64,000 nucleotides of DNA from Fulvia fulva (lineage: Eukaryota > Ascomycota > Dothideomycetes > Mycosphaerellales > Mycosphaerellaceae). The position numbers were made by a program, and so were the translations under genes. Positions 54,448-64,000 of the stretch are shown piece after piece. Within the stretch, counting starts at the first letter, position 1; the number at the start of each line of letters is the position of its first letter. Below the pieces are notes generated by a model. It made no database searches. It saw only the letters and a program-made list of their open reading frames with translations, and was not told where the DNA came from. The stretch lies in assembly GCF_020509005.1 (NCBI RefSeq), contig NC_063012.1:6014001-6078000 (forward strand). The letters are read 5' to 3'.

Positions 54448-55344
54448 AAGCCACAAATGCGAGATGCACTTCATTGCAATTTTTGGAAACTGAGCTGCAT
54501 GGCTTGTGCTGGAGACCGCGAGGACGATCAGCAGAAGTCGGCATGAACATTACGAGCTGCTTCCTTTTACGGTTGTCTTGTTACTCTCTAGGGCGTCTCA
54601 CTAAGTTTGGGCATTATTGGGCAGCCCGTTATCATGATATTACCGGTATCTCGCGGCTAGATGTGATAGAGCAACACGGAACGAACGACACATGACCATG
54701 ACGACGACGACGACGATTATAGAAAGAAAGGCACGTCTAGGTGCGGCTGGCCCCTTATCACCCCCCGCCAACCTCAATCATAGAGACGCAACCAGGTTGG
54801 GCAGCGACTCAGCTTCTGGTTGCCGGGCTACAGCTGCGTGCAATTAGGGTTCTGGGGTATAGAAAGCTGGTTGTTTACGTGGAGTCATGTGGGCTGAAGC
54901 ACTGAAGATTCCGGCGATCATCGGGCGTGGTGATAATTGGATGGCGTTTCACGGCACTCGCAGCTCTCTATTGGACGGCACATTTGTACAGTATAGAGCA
55001 AGATTGGAGATACACGGCAGCTTATGCAAGTGGAAAGGAGGAAACTTGGACTACGAGGTGTTCTAAGGGCCAGTATATCGGTTCTCATAAGACGATTACG
55101 ATCGTCCTCAGATCGCTAAGAGGGCCGGGGAAAGAATTACTTCTTTGGCGTTGAGATTTTTGTCAAATCTCATCAATTATGTTATCACAAACAGGAGCCT
55201 ATCTAGCTTGCGCGACTGGCATCTGGGTATCTCTCTTGCTTCACCAAATCGAAGCGCTAACTTGACAACGTTCCCACAAAAACAACATCTCGATCCCGGC
55301 GAAAGGCAGGAGAGATGGAAACGTATTTGGGATGATTCCAAGCA
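54448..55344. other. Convergent intergenic region, no gene seen
   Basis: About 900 bp between the arrestin gene (+) and the Cys-rich unknown gene (-). A short (GAC)n run lies near 54699-54716. Part of it is richer in A+T than the flanks. No open frame of interest and no RIP signature. Confidence 0.6.
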
Positions 55345-56115
55345 TTAAAAGAAAGACACACCGCTATCTCGATGCCGCCTCCTCTCCTTTCTCGACTCGG
55401 AAGGCTCTCGGATCTCCACGCGATAGTCTTTAGGCTTCCTCTGCATTTCCTTTTCATAAAGAGTGCCGCGCCTTTCCTTGGTAGATGTGGTTGCTGAGAC
55501 GTCTTCGATGGCGTTGTCGACGACGACGACTGTTGAATAGCGGACTGGTCGATGAGTTGAACGTCGTCGTGATGATGTTCCGGTCTCCAGAATGACATTC
55601 TCGGGCTCAGTCTCTGGTGTCCAAGACTTGCGGGCTGAGATTGGGTAAGAGCGGTCGTAGCTGACGAGTGGTGTTGCTCTGTGCGATCGCAGTCTGTGTT
55701 CCATAGAGCGAAGCAGCGATCGCAATTGTGAGTACCCATGCGGCACCTCCACGCGAACGAGCTTGTTGGAGTTCGAGTCCTTGGTGGTGCTGTAGACTTC
55801 TCCGTTCAGATGGTAACAATGCAGAGCTACGTCTTGTGCCAGGCCATGTCCTATAGGGCACAATTGTTCTCCCCGGCGGTAGACTTCCAGCGGGCAGTAG
55901 CAGGCTGGACAGTGGCGCGCATGGCTTTCGAAATGATACAACGACCAAGCTTCAGTCGATGTCAACGGTCGCGACGCGCGGTCTTCTGACCTAGGCGCAA
56001 AGCGCACTGCCTTTCGTAATGATGGGCTGGATGGTGCGATGTTGGAGGTCGGTGCATTGTCAGGTTTGACCTCGACGATGACCGGCCTCACGGAGTGTCG
56101 TCGAGAAGATGACAT
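55345..56115 (-). CDS. Uncharacterised protein with conserved Cys/His cluster
   Basis: Single exon, 256 residues from ATG 56115 ('MSSSRRHSVRPVIVEVKPDN'). The longer frame upstream begins with a non-ATG codon. I cannot name a family. The recognisable core is at about residues 50-125: 'LTSTEAWSLYHFESHARHCPAC' runs into 'CPLEVYRRGEQLCPIGHGLAQDV'. Here His and CPxC/CP-GH spacing suggests a small zinc-binding fold. The C-terminal half is Arg/Ser/Glu-rich and likely disordered ('KERRGTLYEKEMQRKPKDYR', 'SRKERRRHRDSGVSFF'). Fungal genomes often have such proteins annotated as hypothetical. Function and location are unknown. Confidence 0.72.
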   Translation of the reverse strand: MSSSRRHSVRPVIVEVKPDNAPTSNIAPSSPSLRKAVRFAPRSEDRASRPLTSTEAWSLYHFESHARHCPACYCPLEVYRRGEQLCPIGHGLAQDVALHCYHLNGEVYSTTKDSNSNKLVRVEVPHGYSQLRSLLRSMEHRLRSHRATPLVSYDRSYPISARKSWTPETEPENVILETGTSSRRRSTHRPVRYSTVVVVDNAIEDVSATTSTKERRGTLYEKEMQRKPKDYRVEIREPSESRKERRRHRDSGVSFF

Positions 56116-57833
56116 GGTGGTTGGAGGTGTTCTGCAGCTGACTAAAGGGATCGACGGCGACCAGACTGGAACGGGCGATTGATGGTCGAGGTACTGCACG
56201 GCGACGATGTCGTTGGTCAATGGCGAGTAGTAGCGTGGACTGGATATGGCGCAAGTCGTTGCAAGGCAACAAATGGTGTGCTTAGCAGCTGGCGGCAGTG
56301 ATGGGATTGGAGGAGTGGAAGAGTCAGATGGAGAAGAAGGCAGGAGGAAGATATATCAAGGCTGCATGCTGAGGCGTGAGAGGGCGCTGCCTGCAAGGCA
56401 ACGAAGGCCGTGTGTGACCAGGGTCGAGGTATCAAGGCAGCAAGGCTTCCACGCTGCGACTCACCAGCAGACAGCTTGCGCTCGAGAGTTCGGACAGCGG
56501 TGGCGCTAAGCAAGCTCCCAGGTGGCAGTTAGCAGTGGGTGAAGGCTGAAGGCTGAAGCAGAGTCAAAACGGGGTTGACGGGCTGTGCGTGTGCGTGTGC
56601 GTGTGCGGCAGGGCGAGGGCGAAACAGTCAGAGCTGTGATGAGAGGGAGACGAGGGTTGCCTGGTGTGGCACAGACTCACAGTGATGTGCCTGCGATTGG
56701 CTCAGGCCAGCAGGATTCCGGAATCGTGCCCTGAGGCCACAGGCAGCACTGCCGGCCACGCTCCACCTCTCACATTCTGGCGCCGTCGAGCAGAGGCCGG
56801 CAGCAGTTTGCAGTGGATACCAGCTACCAGTACCAGCTGCCCGTTAGAACTAGCGATACCGCGTGCGCCACGCATTGACCGGTCGTCTGCATGAACGACA
56901 CCGTACCTCCTTGGACGTAGTGACCGTACAGGACAGTGTAGCGCCCCACGTGACACGGCCATGCACGCAAGACTTGCTTGCATCATTGCATGGGGAGCTG
57001 TTCAATCAAGCGTGAGGCGCAGCCATCGTTCTTCCTTGTTGTTGACTTGTTGACTACATGTATAGTGTTGTGCAAGATTGTTGAGAGGTGAACCGCTGAC
57101 CACGTGCATGTCTCCAATGCCAACGCCAACGTCGCGCGTCTGGTTGCCGTCAATGAGTCGATGTGCCGAGTGTAGTCGGCAGAGCTGCCCCATCCGTCTC
57201 TGCACTTTAGAGTCATCATCTCGAGCTTCGAGCTCGCTCGAGTCACAGTCTGGAGTGAGTCAAGCTGCACGTATCCGTCGGCATACCTCCTAGCTCCGTG
57301 TGAATACGCGATGACCATCAAGACCCGACAAGCATAACGGAACATAGTGGGCGGCCTCAGTGGCAGCAGTGTTGCATACGACGCGAAAGAGACTAGAGCA
57401 TCGAATCGTGTCGGAGGAAGGCAGGGCACGAAGCCATGACAATGCTCAGCCACACAGCTGCAGCTATTGTGCCTGCCCTATCGGCGATTGTATAACCCCG
57501 AGGCTGCTGTCACACAATATTCGAATCTTGCTGTTGACCGATTCCATGGCCTGGCCTTACACATTTCCACGTGTCCGGCATCGCCATTTGTAAACAGTGT
57601 GTTAGTTCGCTAGACTAAGGCACTGCGAGAAATACTGTACGCCTGCACGCTCGACTTTGACTGCCGTGAACTCGACATGAGCCTCGGGCCCGAAATGTAA
57701 GAAGTCAGATGCTCTCACATGTGTCTTCTATCGTTGACGCTTGTCTCCACTATTTCTCGCTACCAGGAACTATCATCGCCATGTTGGTGCCCTCAATACG
57801 CACGGGGTTGGTCTGACAGCCTAGATCAAGTGT
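56116..57833. other. Long intergenic region with a GTGTGC repeat, no gene seen
   Basis: About 1.7 kb between two minus-strand genes. A (TGTGCG)n repeat of four units lies near 56584-56607. Open frames of up to about 156 codons occur on both strands but are mutually overlapping and motif-free. It should hold the promoter of the Cys-rich gene and the eIF3d terminator. Confidence 0.55.
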
Positions 57834-59648
57834 CTACTCATCTGCTCCTTCCTCAGGCACTGTTGAGAATGCCTCACCAGCATCCTCGTCCTCCTCGAAA
57901 GTGTTCGGAGGAACGTTGTAAAGGCGCATGACTGGCTTGTTGGGGTCTTTGACGAGGACAAATTTGCCGTCACCTGGCTCTTTCATGACCAGATCGATGA
58001 ATGTGCGAACGATGGCCCAACCGTTGTTGAGGTTCAAGTTCATCTGGTTGGCAAACTCCCGAGGCTTGTAGCCGAGCACACCGAGAATGACATGCTCGTT
58101 GGTGGACTTGGGGTTGGCTCGAGAGACGAATCTATTGAATGGTCAGTACATGTAAAATAGCAAGTCAAGGAAGCAAACGTACCCTAGCTTCATGAGATCC
58201 GCCTTTGCCAGGATGGACTGCACAGTCCAGCGTGCGAGTTTGCAGGAGTTGTTCTTCATTTCTGTGGCGACCACGGCACCTCGCTGTGAGGCAAGCTTCG
58301 ACCTCCAGTCCAGAGCACCTCCCGCGCCTTGCGCCTTGTTGTCGAACTCGTTCAATGCGTGAATGGTCAGGAACTGGTCCTCGCCGCTGATGTTGTTCTT
58401 CACGACAGCATCCAGCTCGGAACGGACCACAAGATGAAGTGGCTCGGTGTCAGCTTCGAGAGACAGGTCGAATCGTCGGTATTTGTAGGCCTTGGAAGCA
58501 GGAGGATCCGTCTCTTCGTTCGCGTTGTAGAAGGGGTGCTCGTTGTTCATGTCCCGCTTCATAGTCTCAGACTCTTGCACAACCTGGAGAGGGAACACAT
58601 TGTTGATGTGCGTAGCCTCCTCTTTGAGGGCGCCAGGGCTGTTAATCTGGTCTTTGTTGCCTTCGCTCATCTCCAGTGGTGCGTCTGCCGCGTTCTCATT
58701 GACTGTAACCATGTCGAGACTGCTCCCCTCGCGCTTATCCACGTAGATCTTGTTACCCTGCTTCAGCAGCACGATATCCCAGCTGTACACGCTACGAGGG
58801 GCACACATGAGCATCGAGAGGATATTGTCAGTGGCGAAGATGGTGGCCTCGTCCTTATCGGCCAACTCCTGAATGACTGGATCCGAAGATGTTGTGACGT
58901 TGTAGGCGGCACGATCGAGGACAGTAAGCTTTCGCGTCGACGTGGGTGCGCCTGGCTGCTTGTCGAAGTTGCGATCATAGTAGTAGAGGAAGCCATAGTC
59001 GTCGAGATCCTCGCCTTCGCCGGTATCGAGGTTGAGCTTCGAGAGTCGATTGAAGTCGATCTCGTCGAGTAACCGCCACGAGTCCTTTGGCTGCACGGAG
59101 GCCTCTCGGTTGCGCTGTGGCTTGTCCCAGTCTTTCCAGCCGAATCTGCCGCCTCGTCGACCACCACGACCACGATCGTTGAAGCCCTGCTGTCCGCCTC
59201 GTCCGCCGCCAACACGCTGGAATGTGCCACGCCCTCCTCTCTGGTTCTGCACACCACCACGCTGTCCGCCGCGGCCACGGAATACTGCGCTACCTCGGCC
59301 TCCAAAGCCACGCGATCGAGCCGATGTTTGCGAACGGTCTACCAGGCTGAAAGAGCTTTCCTCGTTCTGTCCCTCGATGTTGAAGACCGTCTGCAGACCA
59401 CCTGGGCCTGCGCCATAGATCTGATCGCGGTACCGGTTGTTGAACTGCTGTCGGCCGCCGCGGCCTTCCCGCTCCTTGCCCTCAGATGTCCAGTCCGCCA
59501 TGCGTCCCAGCTTGTCGCCCTTGGAGAAGGGTGCGTATGGGACGCCATTTAGCGTCGTCTCGGTGGTGGTCGGTGGGCCCCAGGTGTCGCTGGCGGGGGG
59601 CAGAGCGTTGATGACATCTTGCAGGTCCTGCAATGCAATGGGCGCCAT
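57834..59648 (-). CDS. eIF3d: Eukaryotic translation initiation factor 3 subunit D
   Basis: Two exons: 59648-58183 and 58131-57834; intron 51 bp (GTACGT...CAATAG); 587 residues. eIF3d belongs to the eIF3 complex on the 40S subunit and has an mRNA cap-binding domain used in specialised initiation. The N-terminus '[13 protein letters not shown]' and '[17 protein letters not shown]' is family-typical. An Arg/Gly-rich RNA-binding-like stretch follows (about residues 112-165). The cap-binding domain includes '[18 protein letters not shown]' and '[21 protein letters not shown]'. The intron splits '[13 protein letters not shown]', and the second exon gives '[19 protein letters not shown]' and an acidic end. 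The gene is divergent from a broken hydrolase gene. Confidence 0.96.
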
Positions 59649-60147
59649 GGTCGTGATTTGGACGTTTGTGTGCTGGGGTTCGTGGCGGAGAGATGCTGTT
59701 TCTCTGATGTCCCTTGGTCGCGCCTTCCTTTAGAAATTGTTCCCAAATCTTGGCAAGTGTAAGTGGGTCCCCGCGACAACCCCACCCCTGTGGCCATGCC
59801 CGCGCCTGACGTTCACTTCTGGCTGCAAATGTTCACCACATGTACACACACACAGTACACCACGCTCTGCGCCTGCGATCAGTCACGGCGTGCATGGGTA
59901 CGAAGGATCACGGCCATCCCAATGGCATTACACTAAAGCAAACTTCTGATTGCTCGCTGTGACTGGCACTTCATCAGCACCTGCTTCACGCCAGGGACTG
60001 TTTACGTGGCCATGGAGTGACCGCTGCTTCGGGCCTAGCTGCCTGTTTACCTCATGTGCACTCATGTGTCTATCTTCCTGCGAATGGCTCTGATCACAGC
60101 CTGCTTTGAATACATGTTTTCTACCGCCATCCACAGCTCTCGACGCC
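59649..60147. other. Divergent upstream region of eIF3d and the SGNH pseudogene
   Basis: About 500 bp with no supported gene. It should contain the eIF3d promoter. Confidence 0.6.
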
Positions 60148-61055
60148 ATGGCACTCTCGAGTAAGGTTAGGGCACTGCCATTCTTTCACGAATGGGCCGG
60201 ACATCCAGTCTCGGATCTCGAGCGAGCGGTGCAACTCATACGCGAGGCGAGAGCGGGTCGACCTGTTGTTTTCCTAGCTGGAGATTCATCGCTTGACAAT
60301 AAAGCATGGATACCGTCGACTGGGCCTGGGGGAGAACCACTGCCGGTAAACGTACCAGCAGTGTATCACCAATCGATTGAACCTCCCACTCCGAAGCCCG
60401 ATATCGCGTTCTGGATCAATCACCTTGTAGGCATAGATGCGACCTGCCTCAACTCCGCAGTAAGAGGCCTCTTTACTCCGACATCGCGATGAAGGATTGC
60501 TGGCTCACGACCAATTCATACGGGACAATATCCAGCCTGGCGACATTCTCATCGTCTCAGTTGGCGCCAACGATATCTCATTGTCTCCAACGGGGTCCAC
60601 GGTATATGGCACAGCTTGCCTGGCTTACTTCCAGGAGCTCTATCGAGAACGGCACGGCTTCGTCCTTGAAGCACTTCAATCAACTCTTCAGAGACAAGAC
60701 AAAGAAGTATGTTGATCGATTGACCGATAAGCAGAAGCCGCACGCAGTCATCGTGTGCATGATCTAATTTCCGCTTGAAGGACAACAACCAGGCTGGGCA
60801 GAAACTCAGCTACTGATGCTAGGCTACAATCGCAGCCCTGGCCAGTTACAAGCAGCGATCAGACAGATGTACGAGCAGGCCACTGCGAAGCTCGAAATTG
60901 AAGGAACGAAGGTGATTCCGTGTGCACTGTATGAGGCTATGAACGGCAAGTCGGAAGACCACTACGTGGCAAGAGTAGAACCCAGCGTCGAAGGGGGCAG
61001 AAGGCTGGCTGAACTTCTTGTCAGCCATTTGAACAGCATCCTGGCGGCGGCATAG
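60148..61055 (+). pseudogene. SGNH/GDSL-type hydrolase, broken by two frameshifts and a nonsense codon
   Basis: Starting at ATG 60148, frame one encodes 'VVFLAGDSSLDNKAW', the GDS(L) block with the nucleophile serine (about residues 51-65). Homology then jumps to a second frame near 60462-60466 ('RDEGLLAHDQFIRDNIQPGD', 'VSVGANDIS', a GxND block). It moves to a third frame near 60600-60615 ('WLTSRSSIENGTASSLKHFN'), which continues to TAG 61055 with 'TQLLMLGYNRSPGQLQAAI' and 'YVARVEPSVEGGRRLAELL'. In that last frame a TAA (60765-60767) stands where Tyr is expected. No splice sites explain the shifts. SGNH enzymes cleave esters; this copy is unlikely to be active. Sequencing error cannot be excluded for the single-base shifts. 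Confidence 0.8.
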
Positions 61056-61787
61056 CGGTATTATACCGCGACGAGTGTGTTATTTCTGCAGAACGGCCGG
61101 AAACGACGGTCAAGAAAGATCATTCTATGCTGATAATAGAGCATGGCGCTCGTCCCAGGCCTCAGCCTTGTGTCTAGGATTCTATGCTCACACCGTTGGT
61201 GAGGCCGTCTCTTCGCGCTTCAACACCGAGGCTCGAAAGGATGACCGCGGGTTTTCAAATAATATTGCAACGACGCTTTTGGTCGAAGACTTGATTGTGT
61301 CCAGGAGAACAGGCAGAAAATAAGTCAGTCGTCGAGACCCTCGGCTTGATGGAGACTTGGTGCTTGCCGAACGAGTATCATGCCATGTACCTTGTCGAAT
61401 CCTTGCAGTGAGGAGAAGCCCTGGAGGTACGCTCCTACATTTCGCGAGCCGCCGAAGCATCATCTCTACCGCACCTCACCTCACCTCCCCTTCACTCGCC
61501 AACCATCCACGCGATCCACGTCTGGTACACCAGACTGATACTTGAAGCTGATGAAGTGATGTCGACAGGAGCCTCGAGATAAAGAGCTGATGAGGGAGTG
61601 ACTTACCCAATCCAGTTGGCCGTTCCTACTCCACGCCACACGCGATCCCGGCAGCGGCCCGCAAGTCAACTACGGATTATCCTCCCGAACGTGCATCTTT
61701 TTCCCCGAAGTTCTTCTTACGAGCACACGACAAAGACCCTACAATTGCAACGAGCGAAGGAGTTAAGAATCACACGCCAGGGGAAAT
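61056..61787. other. Intergenic, no gene seen
   Basis: About 730 bp between the pseudogene and the next + strand gene. Open frames are short and motif-free. Confidence 0.6.
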
Positions 61788-62837
61788 ATGGCCACTGCCC
61801 AGCAACAGCCAGGTCTAGGGCAAAGAATCGTGGGCTCAGCCAAAGGATTAGCATGTTCGACTTTATTCGGCGATTCTGAAATTGAAGCCGAGCTTCGGGA
61901 TCCTCTTAACAACATCAAAATATTCGCGGCACCACAATCCTCCGGACAAGATGTCAATCGTGATTTCACCACTACACGAAGGGCTACGCCTAGGCTATCA
62001 GAAGGGTTTCGAGGAGACTTTACCAAGGATGTCGACCTCGATCCCGACTTCGAAGCGTTTGCTCGAAGGACAGATAGCATTGTCGTTGCCCCTCGAAAGT
62101 CTGCACGAATCGAGACTAAGCCTGCTCGTAAAGCTGTGTTGGTCTGCGATTTCTCCAGGAGACAACAAGTGGCCAAGAGCCACGAAGTGTTATGTGGCAG
62201 TTCGCCAGAGTCAATCATGCGTGGCTTGAGTTGGGGACAAACGCAGACAGAGTATTACGCCTCGTCAGGTCCAGAACGCATACCGATCCACCACGAGTGG
62301 AGCAGACGAAACTTGGAGAGCGCTACTGTCGACCAGCGCGAGAAAGTTTCAATGGCCCTGCCCGACATGGAGTCAACATGGGAGACATCACAGTCTGCAG
62401 CTGTAGACCGATTGAAGCAACTTAGCGCACAGCTGACAGAGGCAGCTACAGCGCCTCCAGTGACCAGGACGATGCAGCGAGATTGGGTTCCTGCAGATCT
62501 TCATTGGGAGGAAATCCAGAACGAACAAATGCGACAACAGCTGAGAGTGCCAGAGAGGCGATTACAATATGAGCGAACAGGCGCTAATCAAGAAGACCAT
62601 CCCATGCGGAACTTCTACTGTCGGCGTCTCTCCTGTCACCGAAGACTGGTTATGCAAGAAGCAAGCTTAGATCTCAATTGCCAGACGAGATGCTGTGTGC
62701 ACACTGGATGCGGGTATGTGTCGCAGACCACTGCGGGTTGGGAACGACATTGTGCAACGGAACACAATCACTCGCAGGAGATTGATGGTGAGCAAAGTTG
62801 CTGTCCACACTGCCAGTCAGTTGAAGACACTCATTGA
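61788..62837 (+). CDS. Uncharacterised protein with a C2H2-like zinc finger at the C-terminus
   Basis: Single exon, 349 residues from ATG 61788. No family recognised. The N-terminal two thirds are polar with scattered acidic and Arg residues ('LRDPLNNIKIFAAPQ', 'VDLDPDFEAFARRTDS'), likely partly disordered. Near residues 195-270 the sequence is helical in look ('SAAVDRLKQLSAQLTEAAT', 'EEIQNEQMRQQLRVPERRLQ'). The C-terminus holds 'FYCRRLSCHRR' and then a Cys-X4-Cys-X12-His-X4-His finger ('CVHTGCGYVSQTTAGWERHC', followed by ATEH). A final Cys-rich end ('SCCPHCQSVEDTH') follows. A DNA- or protein-binding role is possible but not shown. The GC and dinucleotide usage look like its neighbours. Confidence 0.6.
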   Translation: MATAQQQPGLGQRIVGSAKGLACSTLFGDSEIEAELRDPLNNIKIFAAPQSSGQDVNRDFTTTRRATPRLSEGFRGDFTKDVDLDPDFEAFARRTDSIVVAPRKSARIETKPARKAVLVCDFSRRQQVAKSHEVLCGSSPESIMRGLSWGQTQTEYYASSGPERIPIHHEWSRRNLESATVDQREKVSMALPDMESTWETSQSAAVDRLKQLSAQLTEAATAPPVTRTMQRDWVPADLHWEEIQNEQMRQQLRVPERRLQYERTGANQEDHPMRNFYCRRLSCHRRLVMQEASLDLNCQTRCCVHTGCGYVSQTTAGWERHCATEHNHSQEIDGEQSCCPHCQSVEDTH

Positions 62838-63301
62838 CGCAGAGCCTAATCCGATCAATCTGAGTCCGCTGCCGGGCAATGTTGGCTGGAGGGACTCGAG
62901 ACCTCCGCCGAAGCTGTATCATTGAAAAGCTCTGCCATTTACGAGTCAAGGAATCAAGACACTGATCGAGGGACTGTTCCTGGCCTATGGTCTCCTGAGA
63001 ACAGGTGGAATGTCTGCACGACAGCGCGAGTGACCTCGGCATGCTTGCTTTGGGACACAATGCTCGAGACTGCACCGTTTTGTGAGCTCTTGGCAGATGA
63101 TTGCAGACCGCTGAGCTGCTTCACGACCCGGTTGACTCCTTGCATACGCCACGTGGCTACCTCTAATCAGATATCTTAAGTGCTGCAGCTCGCATCAACC
63201 AGGAGGATGTCGAAGACGCCAAATGCTGTGTCGTCAAGTCGAACGTTCAGAAGCTTGTTCTCAACGTGAAGCTGCCTCATCCGAGCCATCGGGTCAGTCT
63301 T
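62838..63301. other. Convergent intergenic region, no gene seen
   Basis: About 460 bp between the C2H2-like gene (+) and the NPR3 3' end (-). No supported feature. Confidence 0.55.
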
Positions 63302-64000
63302 TCAAGCGCATATATACCTCACACTCATCAACCATCCTCGCGTCTCGAAATCTGCCAGCCATTCTTCCACTTTGACTCGCTTGACCCCTATCCTAGCTGC
63401 AATGTCTTCGAACGCGTGCTCGCCATCAAGAAGATGCAGGAATGACGAGAAGTGTTCTGCCAGCTCATGGTCCAGTCTATCTTGTAGCGCCTCCAGCAAA
63501 CGAGCTTGCTCTTCGGTTGGATAAGCTGGATCCGTGATGAGTACAGAAGTTGTAGCAGTGCCTTGACCAGGTCTCTTCATGTTCTTATTTGTGGAAAGTG
63601 CGATTGCTGTCCTGTCTGAGCTGACACTCTCCAAATCGTCCTCCATCGGTCGAAGATGTGGCGATAGCAGACTACGTACTGAAACAGGTCTTCTGTTTGG
63701 GTCAATGCCCGACAGTCGTGTCTGCTTAGCCAAATCTTTGGGTATGCGTAGCCAGCCGCATGTCTTGAGCTGGACAACTAGCCTGTGGCGAGCGAGGAAT
63801 GACAGAATGTCCATGTATGCCACGCGGTGATCTCGTGATGGAATCAACAGGCCATACTTAATAGGCTTGCCACTCAAAATCTTTAGCATATTTGGCAGGC
63901 TCGGCAACGTAGGGTAAGCTTTTGCATATTCTTCGCCCAGCCTTGAAAGCTGATTGAGAGGTGCACTGGGACTGACGACGTAAGTATTGCGCTGATGCAA
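63302..64000 (-). CDS. NPR3: Nitrogen permease regulator 3, C-terminal part (gene cut by the window edge)
   Basis: The last 232 codons of a minus-strand gene whose start lies beyond base 64000. Npr3 (NPRL3) with Npr2 and Iml1 forms SEACIT/GATOR1, which turns off TORC1 on the vacuole when amino acids are short. The visible part has 'TYVVSPSAPLNQLSRLGEEY' and 'LPSLPNMLKILSGKPIKYG'. 'LIPSRDHRVAYMDILSFLAR' and 'LVVQLKTCGWLRIPKDLAK' are strongly reminiscent of Npr3 winged-helix segments. The end, 'GEHAFEDIAARIGVKRVKVEEW', is a small helical domain. No intron is visible in this part. Upstream exons and length cannot be judged. Confidence 0.85.
   Translation of the reverse strand: MHQRNTYVVSPSAPLNQLSRLGEEYAKAYPTLPSLPNMLKILSGKPIKYGLLIPSRDHRVAYMDILSFLARHRLVVQLKTCGWLRIPKDLAKQTRLSGIDPNRRPVSVRSLLSPHLRPMEDDLESVSSDRTAIALSTNKNMKRPGQGTATTSVLITDPAYPTEEQARLLEALQDRLDHELAEHFSSFLHLLDGEHAFEDIAARIGVKRVKVEEWLADFETRGWLMSVRYICA

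Noticed and set aside
54448..55344. Slightly A+T-rich interval downstream of the arrestin gene as an old transposon
   Set aside because: CpA and TpG are at normal levels and no terminal repeats or transposase motifs are visible.

Overview
This window is nuclear DNA of a filamentous ascomycete (Pezizomycotina). Gene content and repeat type suggest Dothideomycetes, but that rank is inference. The evidence is short spliceosomal introns (mostly 50-61 bp, GTRNGT donors, CTAAC/CTAAT branch sites), typical fungal genes (creC, TOM1/HUWE1-type HECT ligase, GEM1, YMR1, NPR3), and transposons carrying the signature of repeat-induced point mutation (RIP).

Layout. Bases 1 to about 8345 are a gene-free, RIP-saturated transposon island. 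It holds a Tad-like LINE (+ strand), a Ty3/gypsy-type gag relic (- strand), an unassigned + strand reading frame that runs into a polypurine tract and a short LTR-like repeat, the 3' tail of a second LINE, and an unassigned remnant. CpA and TpG are almost absent while CpG and G+C persist, so stop codons (TAG, TAA) occur throughout, yet the long reading frames show no frameshifts. From about 8350 the sequence becomes ordinary gene-bearing DNA.

Genes in order: EGD2 (NAC alpha, -), RPL14 (-), an F-box-like protein (+), cytidine deaminase (+), JAC1 (+), a phosphate-type MFS transporter (-), a SAM methyltransferase (+), a ferric reductase (-), a Tma17/Adc17-like protein (-), the mitochondrial rhomboid protease PCP1 (+), the myotubularin YMR1 (-), the 4009-residue HECT ligase TOM1 (-), an unknown three-exon gene (+), GEM1/Miro (-), creC (+), a Tc1/mariner element damaged by RIP (-), a CreD/Rod1-type alpha-arrestin (+), an unknown Cys-rich protein (-), eIF3d (-), a broken SGNH-hydrolase pseudogene (+), an unknown C2H2-like protein (+) and the 3' part of NPR3 (-, cut by the right edge).

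How they relate. Most are unlinked housekeeping genes: nascent-chain handling and translation (EGD2, RPL14, eIF3d), mitochondrial maintenance (JAC1, PCP1, GEM1), lipid and iron metabolism, and nutrient signalling (NPR3). The most suggestive neighbourhood is creC next to a PPxY-bearing alpha-arrestin, since creC and creD both act in carbon catabolite repression and ubiquitin-linked control in Aspergillus. A dead Tc1/mariner copy sits between them. I found no CRISPR array, tRNA or rRNA gene, and no convincing wholly new system. The less explained items are the unassigned reading frames in the RIP island and three uncharacterised genes.
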